Positions 1 through 12,400 of a stretch of DNA of 64,000 bases are shown here, one piece after another; position 1 is the stretch's first letter; every line of letters begins with the position of its first letter. Made by a program: the position numbers and the translations under genes. Where the stretch lies: NCBI GenBank assembly GCA_037954235.1, contig JBBMOA010000013.1:20747001-20811000 (forward strand), read 5' to 3'. This stretch comes from Aulostomus chinensis. Its lineage: Eukaryota > Chordata > Actinopteri > Syngnathiformes > Aulostomidae. The notes beneath the pieces were generated by a model that worked only from the letters and a program-made list of their open reading frames with translations, was not told the origin of the DNA and searched no databases.

Positions 1-596
1 AAAATAGTACAAGGATCGCAACTGTGAGAACATGTATAAAAAAAATATTTAATAGATTAATTAGATTGGATTGAAAAGTTGTTAACATTGTTTCCAGCCT
101 CACATGTGTAGCATTCTGTTCCAAATTTGGGCAGAGTAGTGTCAAACATGCAGCTTCACCACATTTAAATTGGGAATATCCAGTAATCATGAAGATTGAG
201 GTTCAGGGAGAAGAAAGGAAGTCGATAAACTGAAGTTGATCTTTAAGAAACTAGCAGTGAGAGGTGTTCTGAGTAAGTGGAGTTATGACAGCAGCGTTCC
301 AGCTCAGCTGAGGCTCTCTGATTGCCGTCTCACACAGACTTGTGAGCAGTCTGTCGCAGTAATCCAGCCTGCTGCAGATCAATGCATGTACATGGTTCCC
401 TACATCATATTTTGGCATCAAGCATCTGATCCTTGCAATATTTTAAGATGGTAGAAGGCTGATTATCTTATAGAGTGAATGTGACAACTGAAATTTGTCA
501 CCCCTGTGTTCTGTCTGATAACACAGGGCTTTCTAGCTTGGTTTTAATTTATCAGACAGACTGTTATGGAGACTTCACACCTTCTCTTCATTTATA

Positions 597-600
<4 letters not shown>

Positions 601-662
<62 letters not shown>
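601..662. repeat. (TG)31 microsatellite
   Basis: A perfect 62-base TG dinucleotide array. In the minus-strand enox2 transcript it reads as CA repeats. Confidence 0.99.
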
Positions 663-663
<1 letters not shown>

Positions 664-785
664 TCCCAACTTACGTGATAAGACCACATAACGTTTTCTA
701 ATACCATCTAGTGGGAGCATATCAAGATTAAATAGCAGAGGTCCGACAACTGACCCTTGAGGGACTCCACAAGTTTTTCGTACAG
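663..785 (-). mobile_element. LINE reverse-transcriptase relic (L2/CR1-like)
   Basis: Read on the minus strand, about 120 bases translate without a stop and include GVPQGSVVGPLLFN, the PQGS block of non-LTR reverse transcriptases, followed by LDMLPLDGIRK, typical of the L2-like clade just before the catalytic YADD block. The catalytic block itself is absent: the fragment ends against the (TG)31 array. It is a short, dead fragment, probably old. Clade assignment is from motif recognition only. Confidence 0.75.
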
Positions 786-3430
786 ATAGAAATTAGAAAA
801 CGACACATTTATTCATACTACCTGTACCCACAGTTACAGGAAAATGGCTGTAATAGCATACACATGGAAAACGTTATGATGTAGTTTGTTGAGATAATAA
901 AAACGGTGTGTTTCTGTCAATCCAGTAATGTGCAGTAAACAGAGGGACAGTGACTGGTCCAGTAAAGACGGATTGATTGCATAAACAGATCTTGTCAACA
1001 TGACAAATCACTCCACAACTAATGTTTAGAGAATCCACCACCCAAAATTGGATTTCTTTGTCTTACTTTTAATGAGCCTGCCTCTCACGATTCATGTTTA
1101 TCCATAAGCGGGAATTTAATTACTGTATTTCTCAGACTTCACAGTTGTGGCAACATAAAACTCATCCCCATTAACGTGTTATTGACATCTTTGTCATTCT
1201 AGTTGATCTGAAGGAGGAAATCCATTTGCAAATTAGCTATATAGAAGCTGAAGTTGATTGGTGCGAATGGACAACACATGGAGCAGCTTCTAACCTGGAT
1301 TGAAAGCCTTTCGTTTGTTTTATTATCCAATTTAATAGGCTATTGAACCTGAGGCTGGTTTTAATGACAGCTCTTCCTCTCATTAAACTGAGCCAGAAGG
1401 AACATTAACAAACATTAACACAGGAATATTGGGAATATGGGAGAACACCTGAAACATCAGTAAACATGATGTGTCTTACAGAGAAAAATAGCTCTTGAAA
1501 CTGTTATAAAATTATGGGTGTTGGTGCGATGTGTTTAGCAATATACCTCATCACTAATCAATAAATGACAGCTTTGTTGGGTAAAACATGTTTCAACAAA
1601 TGAGATACTGGGATAGTTGAATAATCTATCTGCCTGAACTGATGATGTGGCGTTGTGTAACAGTTTTATAATAGCGCGACTGGCGATCAGACTGTGTACA
1701 TGCTGATGCGTAGTTACTGATTCATGGTCAGTTCAGACTAAATGATTGCTTCATGTGACACCCAAAGAACAAAAGCTTCAGGAAGGATTGGGCCACTTGT
1801 GGTCAATGACACATAAATTCTCTTCTGCATACAAATAAGGAAACAACTGGATATTGGATAACCATCTTCAGTATAATTCCAGTCTGGAAATTAATAAGAT
1901 TTCTGGCTTTTGCAATGAAAACATGCTTTTTATAGCGGAGTGGGAAAAAAAAAAATTGTCTGGCAATCTTGAGAGGAAATGCAGTGATTTCAAGTGTATA
2001 CTTGTGCTGTTGACTTAACGCCATAATTACTGTTTGTTTGATGTACAACAGGATCTCATGTTTTAGCTGTTGCTAAAGACAGGCAAGAAGCAGGAACTTA
2101 GCCTTTAGATACATCTTGATGTGATGGCCATATGTTTAATTTTTGGCATCAACAAAATGCTGTTTATTTTGTTCCATTTTTCTGCACCGCTGTCTATTTC
2201 AGTGAGTGACATAACGCCCACTCCCTCACTCAAACTAAACAAATGCTCCCCCGCTCACTGCTGTCTCTCCATTTCCTCAAAACTTGAAAGACAGAAAACA
2301 AATAGACAACACACCTCTAAAAGTTTCTAAACTATGGAATGAGTTTGGGACTAAGGAGGAAGATTTTTATGCAAAATGTGGCAGTGAAATACAGAGTCAC
2401 TAATCTTCTGACCCACATCCAGAGACCCCGTGACATCACCATAAGGCAGAGCCTCTCAAATGAGAGAATCTTATTATTTCAATTCCAACAGTTTGTGGTA
2501 CAAGATTTAGAGTTCTTAAATTTCCATAGCCAAAGAGGACATTTTCAAATAGATGCTGTCCAAACCACAACAATTACACAGCAAATAATAGACTTTCAAA
2601 GGAACAATGTTTGACTCTTGAAAAACAGATAAAACTAAAAGCACTAAAAGCTGTGTTGTTTGCTCTTGGAAAACATGGATAAGACAGAATGAAAAGGAAA
2701 ACTATCCAGGCACACTAAAATGTAAAAATGTAAAATTCAAAAGTACGTGTTTTACATCCGTTCTGGAAAAAATGAATAAATCTCCTTTAATCAATAACTG
2801 TCCTTTCAATACAAACAGTCGAGGAAGGACAATGGAAAACAAATGGACCAAAGGGATGATAGTTCATCTTGCAATCATTGGGTGAATATGTTTTTTCGAT
2901 GGTGCATTATATCGTATTGAATAATAGAAGTTAAATGAAGAGAAGAAACTACTTTTACTGAGCCACTTAAAGCCTGAAAGTCTGAACATTAAATCAGTAA
3001 TGTAAGAGTCAATTTTACTCAGTTAAAAGGAGAGTGAATGATGCTCCCCGGGAGGAAAACTCAAACACTAGAAAACTGATTGGAGTTATAAATTGTCAGT
3101 CTCACTGTGGTAGGCAGTGGCCACGCAGTCAAATAGCCAATATGAGACATCTAATGAGTTTACAAATAAATTTGAATTACTGAGTTATTTCCTTGAACCA
3201 AAACTACCACAATCTGCCCTTTAGTTTAATTATAATTTTGTCTCTGGATTTGCTGTTATATGGTGAGACGTCATGAAGTAATTTCTGTCTTTCAGACAAC
3301 AAATCAGGCTCTTGTCACCTTTCAACAAAGAGTAAATTACAAATGAACCTATGAAATACTAGGAAAAACCACGACGTCTCTCTTTGATTCTTTCCCTCTT
3401 TTTACTCAGGAAACCCAGCTGGCAACTTAC

Positions 3431-3571
3431 CTGCATTGCATGTGCGTTCTGTAGGTTTTGGAGTCCTTCCTTGAGGTTCTGGACTTGGTTCTTCAGCTGC
3501 TGTTTGTCCTCCAAACTCTTCTCCAGGTCAGACTCCCGCTGCTTTAATTCTTCCCTCATTTTTAGCAGTTG
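3431..3571 (-). CDS. enox2: enox2 coding exon I (coiled coil)
   Basis: The acceptor CTTTTGCAG precedes base 3571 and the donor GTAAGTTG follows base 3431. The exon is 141 bases, phase 0 on both sides. It encodes residues 451-497, a continuous predicted coiled coil (QLLKMREELKQRESDLEKSL, then EDKQQLKNQVQNLKEGL). It aligns with the LLKVQEE region of human ENOX2 but has diverged toward its end, as this region does generally. This is the last coding exon in the window. The conserved C-terminal block (IISTFLHVHPFG) was looked for in 1-3430 on the minus strand and not found. Confidence 0.88.
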
Positions 3572-6500
3572 CTGCAAAAGGAAAATCAATTTTAATGTGA
3601 CGAGGATCGGGCAGATCAGTTAACAATCTGTTAAAATGTTTAGAACTTGATTGAAAACATCTACTAAATATTTCCTTGAGCGAACATTAACATTAACCTT
3701 AAAAATGACGCATACAAGAAATCCAGTATGAGAAAAAGAAAACTCACTTTGGTTTCATTCTTTCTTTGGGTAAGAACTGTATTTGATTAAAAAAAAAAAA
3801 AAAACCTTAATATTGTATATTTATCTCAGGTTTGTCCTCTGAAGTTATCCGCTAAACACAGATGAAAAGATTCACCCCCTGCTGAGGTAATTTCAACAAA
3901 GAGAGTCTGAGAGTTGCAGGGGGTCTTTACATCCAGAAAATTTCCATCAGCGAAACTACAAGTTGAGTGCTTTTGTATAATTCACAAAGAGGAGACAGAA
4001 CATGCTGATAATATTTGTGCGATACAACATGCAGACCCTGGCAAGGAGAGGTATCCAATTTCAGCGGCTTCCAACTCATTTAATCCCTTCACCAAGTTTT
4101 TTCACAAAGGCACCATAAGGGACATAAATTGGAATAGTTATTACTGTCTGCAAGCAAAAATGAACAGCAGGGCTCTTAATGGTTTCCCCTCTTCTAAACA
4201 TGAATCAATCATTATTTTTATTACCTGTGATGCTCGATAAATTAGGACTGATGAGACTCAGTCGATTAGTACTCATTTAAAATTTTTGAAGTAGATTTAC
4301 AGGGTTTGGGCATTGGAGGGATTGTTGTATAGAACAGTGGTTCACGTTGTTTTCAGAGTCATGACCCCCCCCCCCAAGATTAACTACAATTGTGTCCATA
4401 GCCCCTACATGCACCCACATCCCTGGACATTCCCCCCAACAGACAAAACAATAAGTTCCATTTTAGGATTCTCAATTTGTTTTAGATTTATTTTAATAAC
4501 TGCCCAGTGTGGCAGTCTTGCAATCGAAGGGTTGCTGGTTCGGTCCCCACTTCCCCCGGTGACCATGTTGAAGCATCCTTGAGCAAGACACTGAGCCCCT
4601 AATTGCTCCTGATGGCCCTGTGACAGACTGGCGACCCGTCCAGGGTGAACCGTTCGGAAAAGCAGTATAGAGAATGAATAGATGGAAAAGCCGCCCCGTC
4701 ACAGAAAGCCTGTTTAGACCTACAACAAAAATAACGGGAAGAAATGCATTCTAACAGTGTGAAAACAGTAAACATGAGAGATTAAAACAACATGGATTTA
4801 CGGTCCTGCAGGCCTTGGACAAAAACACAGCTTTTATTCAGTTTACATTCGTCTCCTTGAGTGCAGGCAGTCAAATTATATTCTTCACACCACTTTTTTT
4901 TTTTTTTAAACCACCCACTTAGAAATGATCTCATGACCCCTCATGAGAGGGGACAATGGCCACTTGTTTACAACGTAGAAAGGAAGCAACCTGAAGTCAA
5001 AGTAGCTGCCAAAAAGAGAGTTAACTAAGTGACTGCTAGGTGGTAACCAGGAAGTGTTGGTAACTTGTGCAGCCTCTAATTTGTGTGTGTTTTGTGCAGT
5101 TTAGCATCTGTTGAGCAGCTTTTCAGCATCATTCTTCTCTCAGTAAATCTTCATCACCAACTGGATCTATTCTGTGTCAGTCCAGAATTAATTTTTTTCC
5201 CTGAAAATTTTTGAATTATTGTGGGAATATTGTCTATTTCCAAATGTATAGTTTTGTTTTTTTTGGCTTGTGTGCTAATCTAAATGATTCATAATCAAAC
5301 AAACCACAGCTGCTACTACAAGGGCTTTGAGGTGTTTCCTATGCTGCCGTTTTCAACGACAAAAATTAACTTGAAACCAAATTTCTTTTTTATAGATCGA
5401 AACCTAATACATGTGATTAGTTTCCCAGTGTACAATTCATTTGATTGTACCATCATATATGATTGGCCTCGCTTTCTCCACACACGACACGTAGAGACAT
5501 GAACACATACATCACGGCTTTAATGTTATTAATTTTTTCATTCATTCGTATTTGGATCTTGAACTGCGGGTGGTGATTGTTTCATTTCACCAATGTTATC
5601 ATCAATCACACACCAGAGGAACAGCTGCAATTCATAAATGAAAGCTTGAGGAGGCCTTAGAAGCAACCTTAACGATTCAAAGAGGAAAAAAAAACTTGAC
5701 ATGATCTTTCTCTGAATAGACAAGCCTGACATTATTATTTTATAGCCTGGGGATCGTTCCAATGGACTTTTAGCACAAAACACAAGAAAAAAAAAACAAA
5801 AAAACAGTCCAACAATGTATAAGCTTTTCTATAACCAAAGTAAACCTGTAAATATCTTTTTTTTTTTCAGCCACTCTTCATACAAGACTAACAGCTGCTC
5901 CAGACAGCAGCACTTTTCATCTTGTTACCAAACAGTGTTTACTTTTCTTTTTAAGTGCTGCATCATAAATAAATGACAGTCAAGTTTTTTTATCCTGCAT
6001 GGGAAATTTAACAGTGTAACCTGAACGACCTTGATCTGGAAAAAATAACAAGGTTCACAACGGTAAAGCAGAGGAGATTAAACCTTCTGTTGGACAGATG
6101 ACTGGAAAACATGTCTGTAAATTTGTGTGTATACATGTGGGTTTGTGTGTACACTACCTTCTGCATGCCTTGCAGAGCCTGCTGCAGGAAGCTGAGCTGC
6201 TGAGAGTGTGTGTTGTCCTCCTCACTCCGCATCGGTTGGTTCTTGCCCTGTTCCTGTTTGAGCAGCTCCACCTCATTCCTGTAGGCATCAAGCTGACAGC
6301 GTAGGGAGTCGTTCTCTTCCTTCAAGGCTTCAGCTTGGGAAACACCTACAGAGGTCAAACATAAACAGAGGTGAATATGAAGAACAGTGATGATTAATTA
6401 CCGCTGGGTCATTTCAGCCACTAGAGAAATCACCACAAGAAATTCCTCTTGGGTGTCCGTTACATATTTGATCCCCAGCTCTCCAGTTGCCCCTGACCTG

Positions 6501-8355
6501 GCTCTGTATCTGTTTCGATGAAACCAAATACGTTCTTTCGTCTGTTCTTCTGTTACTTTGATTGAACACTCAGAACACAAAGACACAGTCAAAAATTGCA
6601 GGGTTAGCGTTAAAGCCTTTCAAAATCCAAGCATAATGGTAAAAGAGAGGAGCTCAGTTTCACGGCATTCAACATTTCAAGAATCTTTTGAAACTTTGGG
6701 TGTAACATGATGTCGTCAGGCATCAGTTTCTGTTCAACCTTGAAATGATCAGATAGTGGACTGAAAGTGGGTGTGGCTTTTGACGGGAATTCCTTCTCAA
6801 CTAAACTAACGTTAACTTCACACATCGCAAGCTATCTGTTTAAAAACCCTCAAAAATACTGGTTGAAAGAATTGAATACATCCTGACAGGACCTTTAGGT
6901 TTGTGGTGTTGAAATCATTGTTTCAGATAGTTGTGTTCAGTGCTGTGGAGGAGAAAAGTGTGACTGCTGGAAGCTCGGTCTGTTGATGTACACCGAACCG
7001 CGTTGCTCATCGGAATTGCATCAGTGAGGAGAAGCTCAACTGAGCCCCTCCACCCCCCAAAAAAAGAAATTACAGTTTTCGGAATAAGAGAATTATCTGT
7101 TTCCATCTTGTTATCTGTGCCTTTCCAAAAAAACATCTTCAGATGCCATTGCATCTCTATTTGAAACACAGAATGACACAAATCCTCATGATAGACTTCG
7201 GCTGGTAAAAATATCACTGCTCATTCCTACAGGACAGAGCATTTCAGAAAAAAAAGAGATCTTGTCTGCATTTTTAAACTGAGCTGAATTAAAAGCCAGA
7301 AATATTAAATATTTTTTGGTAACATAAAAAGTATATTTAACTCTTGGATATATTACTTATTTAGAGGGGTACCTGCTATTGCCTGGGAAAATAACTTTTG
7401 ACGTGTGTTACGCACCTTAAATTTTAAATCCAGAAAAACACAGGCCCTGATCTGATCCGTCCAGCAAGTACGTCACACTCGGCATTAGGATGCATCTCAG
7501 GTGACCACCTGTGATTTGATCTCACTTCCTCACTTTATATGCAGACAAACAGCTACATTGTTTCCGTTTGCAAAGACCAAATGTGTTGTTTTTAGATGCA
7601 GCAATGCACTTCCCCTGCCTAGTCTGACGGAAATTAAATTAATAATCAGAAATCAACACAATGCAGGCTTTCTCTAAGCTTTTGAGTGTTCCAGGCAAAT
7701 CAAACCGCTTGAGATGTTTGATGCACAAAAAAAGCCCACAGATATATTTCCAAGTGTGTCAAACATCTTGGGCAATATGGATTAGGAGCTAAACACTCAA
7801 TCATTCATCTAATCTGCCTCATCAGGACCACGGGTGCAGTTTGATCATATTTGAATGACAGCTTCCTGGAAGCATAAGAAAAAAAAGCTCTCAACACCAC
7901 CCACTTCAAACCAGCGAGAGGAGCACAAACACAGAAAATCTAAACAGGATTGTCAAAACTGTCAGCAAGTGTTCAAGTAGCAACTTTTATTAAGTGGCTG
8001 ATTGAGAATTTGAAGGTAAAAATTTGTCAAACATTAGAGGACATTGTGTTTGTCCCCTAGCTCTCTCCTCACTACTCAACTGACCCACTGAGCAATGAGA
8101 GGAGGCAGTGCGAGTTATTATATGAGACCTGCTCAGTTGCAGAGATGTCCGGTATTATCAGCTGCTCCTGTGGGCCTAGAGGGGAACCTTTTTGGAAAAG
8201 TGCAAAACACTGACTGGACTGAGGAGATAAGCTGCATCCTGTGAGTGTGTGCATGATGCACATCTCGCTCTGTTTTCTGCGGGTGTTCATGAGTGTTGCT
8301 TGCAGTCTATCATGGAGGACCATTGGCAGTGTTAATTAACTGTGTGTGTGTGTGT

Positions 8356-8402
<47 letters not shown>

Positions 8403-9440
8403 CCATGTGTTTGCTTGTACTTTTCACCCAACAAAATGAAGGTTTGAGGTGAGAGGAGTATTGATCTGAGAGCCTCATCAACTTGGTGTGAGGTGATGTC
8501 AAACGCTTGGACGGGTTCTGAGCAATTCCCCTTCAGTTACGTAACAGGCAGTGCTATCGACCTGCAGGTATCCATGAACGTGCGTGCACGAAGACACACA
8601 CACAAACACACATGCACAACAGCGGCTCCTTCGCTTTCTATTCTGTACATGAGCCTCATGCACAGTATCAATTCGCTTCTTAAAAGACTCCAGTCATTAC
8701 ACAGGTGTTTCCAGTGAGGCTGGCTGACATGTATACCTGCCCTTTTGTTTAAAGGTCAGTGAGTAAAGGGGCTGTAACAGTCAGCCTGTTAACACAAATA
8801 CTAAGAAGTGGCACATTAACACCCATCACCTCAGCCAATCATGCAGCACGGAGAGAAATGACAGGTTTTTGACAGCCAAGCTGATTACTGATAACTAAAT
8901 AGCAGGGTTCCATGAGAGAAGGGGCTGCGCTGATGACTGTATTTACATACATTTACATGCTGATTAGAGAATCTCTCCTATTAGCAAACTGCAGAGATCA
9001 GTATGATTAAAAGGCAAGAGGGGGAGATGGAGACGGCATAACAACAAGCAGCAGTGAGGAACAAAAACGAGAGGAGAGCCGACCTTACATGGTGGTGACT
9101 GTTGCAACACGTTGCACTGATGACTGCGCAAGACTTATGGGTTATCATAATGGGGGATGGGAGATTAGCAGCGTCGTTAGTTTTTGTTGCTTCAGCAAAC
9201 ACAAACAGACTCCTCAGTGGAGAAACCTAGAAGATTATGGCACTTCAGAGGTAGCCTAATCTGAACAGAGCTGGCAGCCGGCAGGTGTGGACAGAATCAC
9301 ACATACATTAGTGTCTTTTACCCAGCCAGTTCAGTGCAGGAATATTTCGCCTCACTATTCTGTATAAAATGCTCAAAGACAGATTGGGGGCATTGTTGTC
9401 CTGCTGTTAAGCAGTGGAGGTCGTCACAGAGTCGAGTCAG

Positions 9441-9471
<31 letters not shown>

Positions 9472-12400
9472 GGGAGAAGTGGCATTGGAGGATGGTGTAA
9501 AACGCCTCTGATTGTCAAATGCCAGCCTGCTATCTAAAATTACACAGTGGGGCAGCATTACAGCAACTATGTTTTGCCCCCTTTTACGCAGCCTTTTCAA
9601 GTTTTCACACTGTTCCACCTCTGAGCAGGCAGAAGAGTTACTAACTTAAAGGAAGAAAGGGCGTGGAGAGACGAAGGGACAAAAACAGACCGGCCCTTTA
9701 GGCAGATGGACCAAACCTTTAACAACGTGATGGATTTGTTTGCTGTCCGAGCTCCTCAGCTGGACGATGGCGGTGGAGGGAAAGGAGGATGAATTGTTTT
9801 GACTCTGCGTGGGCTACATTGTTGGCACTGTTTTCCCACCCAAATACATTTACAGTTTTCCAGTTTGTAAATCATATCGGATTGTACAGTGAGCAACTGT
9901 TATTATACGTCACTTGACCCTATCTACAGTTTACTGACATGAAATAACAAAAAATAATTACAAATGAATTCAAAAACAAAACCTGAAAAACTCCCAAACT
10001 GTTCTAGTGATGAACAAGATTGTGGAATTATTAATCTAATATATTTCAAACCCTCCTCCACCCTCCCACCCTCCTCCCTCTGTGCCTGTTTACAGGAAAT
10101 CAAATCCTGGTTCACCTCAAACTTCCTCAAACTTAACAGTGATAAAACAGAAGTAGTCCTCATTTCCTCCAAATCCACACTCAACAAGCATCCCAGTTTC
10201 ACCCTCACCATTGACAACACCTCCGTTTCCCCTTCCCCTCAGGTTAAGAGTCTGGGTGTCGTCCTCGACTCCACCTTATCATTCCATACCCACATCAACA
10301 ACACCACCTACTTCCACCTCCGGAATATCAACCGTCTCCGCCCATCTCTCACTCCCAACAGCGCTGCAATCCTGGTCCACTCTCTCGTCACCTCCCGTCT
10401 GGATTATTGTAACTCACTTCTTTTTGGTCTCCCACACAAACTCCTCCATAAGCTTCAATTGGTCCAGAACGCAGCTGCCCGAATCATCACCAGAACCCCT
10501 GTCATCAGTCACATCACCCCCGTTCTACATCAACTCCACTGGCTTCCCATAAAACACCGCATTGACTACAAGATCCTCCTCCATACATTCAAAACCATCC
10601 ATAACCTCGCGCCTTCATACCTGTCAGACCTTCTCCACACCAACATTCCCACCCGGTCTCTCAGGTCTTCCTCCTCCATCAGCCTCAATGTCCCCTCCTT
10701 CCGTCTAACCTCCATGGGGGGTAGAGCCTTCAGTTGCTCTGCCCCTCGCCTCTGGAACTCCCTCCCTCCTGACATCAGAAACATTGACTCCATTGACACC
10801 TTCAAAAATCATCTCAAAACTCACCTTTTTAGACAGGCATATGGCTGAATGCCCTCTCTTGTGCTCTCCTAGGGACTTCTGTTGTTGTTCTTTTAAATCG
10901 TGCATGTTTTATTTTATTTATTTATCTATTTTAAACTGTTGTACGGCGACCTTGAGTGCCTTGAAAGGCGCCTTATAAATAAAATGTATTATTATTATTA
11001 TTATTATATTACAATAAATAAAATACTATGACTGCCACTGTTTGGTTGGTATATTCAGGTGTGTTGGAGGATGGTTGGTGTACTGGGTCGCCTGCAGTGG
11101 GCCAGTCTGGACCTAAATGCCAAAATTTGTCTTTTTTTTTGTCCCATTCCAGTCCTGCAAAGGCGGAATCTCTGTGTGGATAAAAGATGGCAGACTTCTT
11201 AACAGCATTATTGCAGCATCTCAGTGTAAAACGGCCTTTAAACACACACAATATTCACTAGGGTGGATGTCACTTCGCAGTATCGTTCAACATCAACCTA
11301 GTAAAGCGTACAACATGTCAGCCTCTTGGTGTCCTTTGCGTTTATTTGTTCATGGCCTTGTCAGATGCTTAGTAAATGATTACAGTCATTTCAGTCAAAC
11401 ACAGCTCTCTCGCTCACTGATTTAACGCTCCGTTCATCCTCTGGGGATCTCGATCAATGCGTGTGGTGTCATGTTGACGGACAGAATACGAGCATGCATA
11501 TGCATACCTGAGTCCTCAGAGTCCTTGCTGTCAGGAGCCTCCTCCATGTCATCGTCAGACATCTCCATCTCCTCCTCTCGCCTGATGCCCATCAACTGCT
11601 CGTTGTGCATGTTTCTAATCTCCTGGAAAACAGAAGGAAAGGTGGGGTGAGGAACACTGCCAACACTTAGAGGTGATGCAGATAACGGAAGGTGCTGATC
11701 TAGTGCTGAGGGGTCATTGGTATGGTAACGCTTTGATTTCAGAGCTAATGTGAAGCATTTGTTTCAAGGAAAACTTAAGTCTGTAGAGAACAAAGAGGTG
11801 CAGATGAATAAAGATGAAGAGATGATCTCTGCGCGTGGGCTCAATTCCCCTTTGACACAGGGAAAGGGCAGATAGCAGTGACCGCCAGACCTGATGGTTT
11901 TATCCTTCACTGTTCTTGGTTAAAAAAAAAAAATCGGAAACAAACATAAAAATCCCAGCACAGCCATGCAGCCATGATAGATATATGATGGTAGCTAAAA
12001 CCAAGAACAACACCACTCTGTCACCTCAGAAACACTGATCGAGAGCAAGGAAACACAAAATCCAGTGCCTGTCTCTGTTTTATTCTAATTGAGTGGACAT
12101 AGAACAACAGCAGTAACTAAAAAAATACCAAACCTCTGTCTCATTTCACATTCACTCATGATTAGATCCATCTGGAGACCAATAACGAGGGGCGTTTTTC
12201 AAAATGATTTCAAGATTAAGGTCAGTGAAATTAGCTGTAAACTAGATCCAATCTTCTAGGTTTCTGTTGAGGCAAAAACAACAAAAGGGGCCCTTGTGGT
12301 ACATATATTCTCCAGCCACTTCATTAGGCGCAGCGACAAGTTTTCAACAGGGTGCTGCAAAAACTCTTTTGAGTTTTTGGTCCATTTTGACATAATATCA

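Larger units (their letters stand above)
1..3430. other. intron 3' of enox2 exon I (incomplete)
   Basis: AT-rich intronic sequence. Apart from the TG array and the LINE relic listed separately, I see no exon, RNA gene or repeat that I can name. The short open frames here have no family resemblance and often lack an ATG. Confidence 0.7.
6346..11507. other. enox2 intron between exons G and H
   Basis: 5.2 kb intron. It holds a TG/GA compound array, a TG array and an L2-type LINE (all listed separately). The stretches 6346-8340 and 8401-9440 show nothing I can name. Confidence 0.7.

Noticed and set aside
1..3430. C-terminal enox2 exons in the left part of the window
   Set aside because: The conserved IISTFLHVHPFG and TGVGASLEKRWK blocks were looked for on the minus strand and not found. 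They must lie further left.
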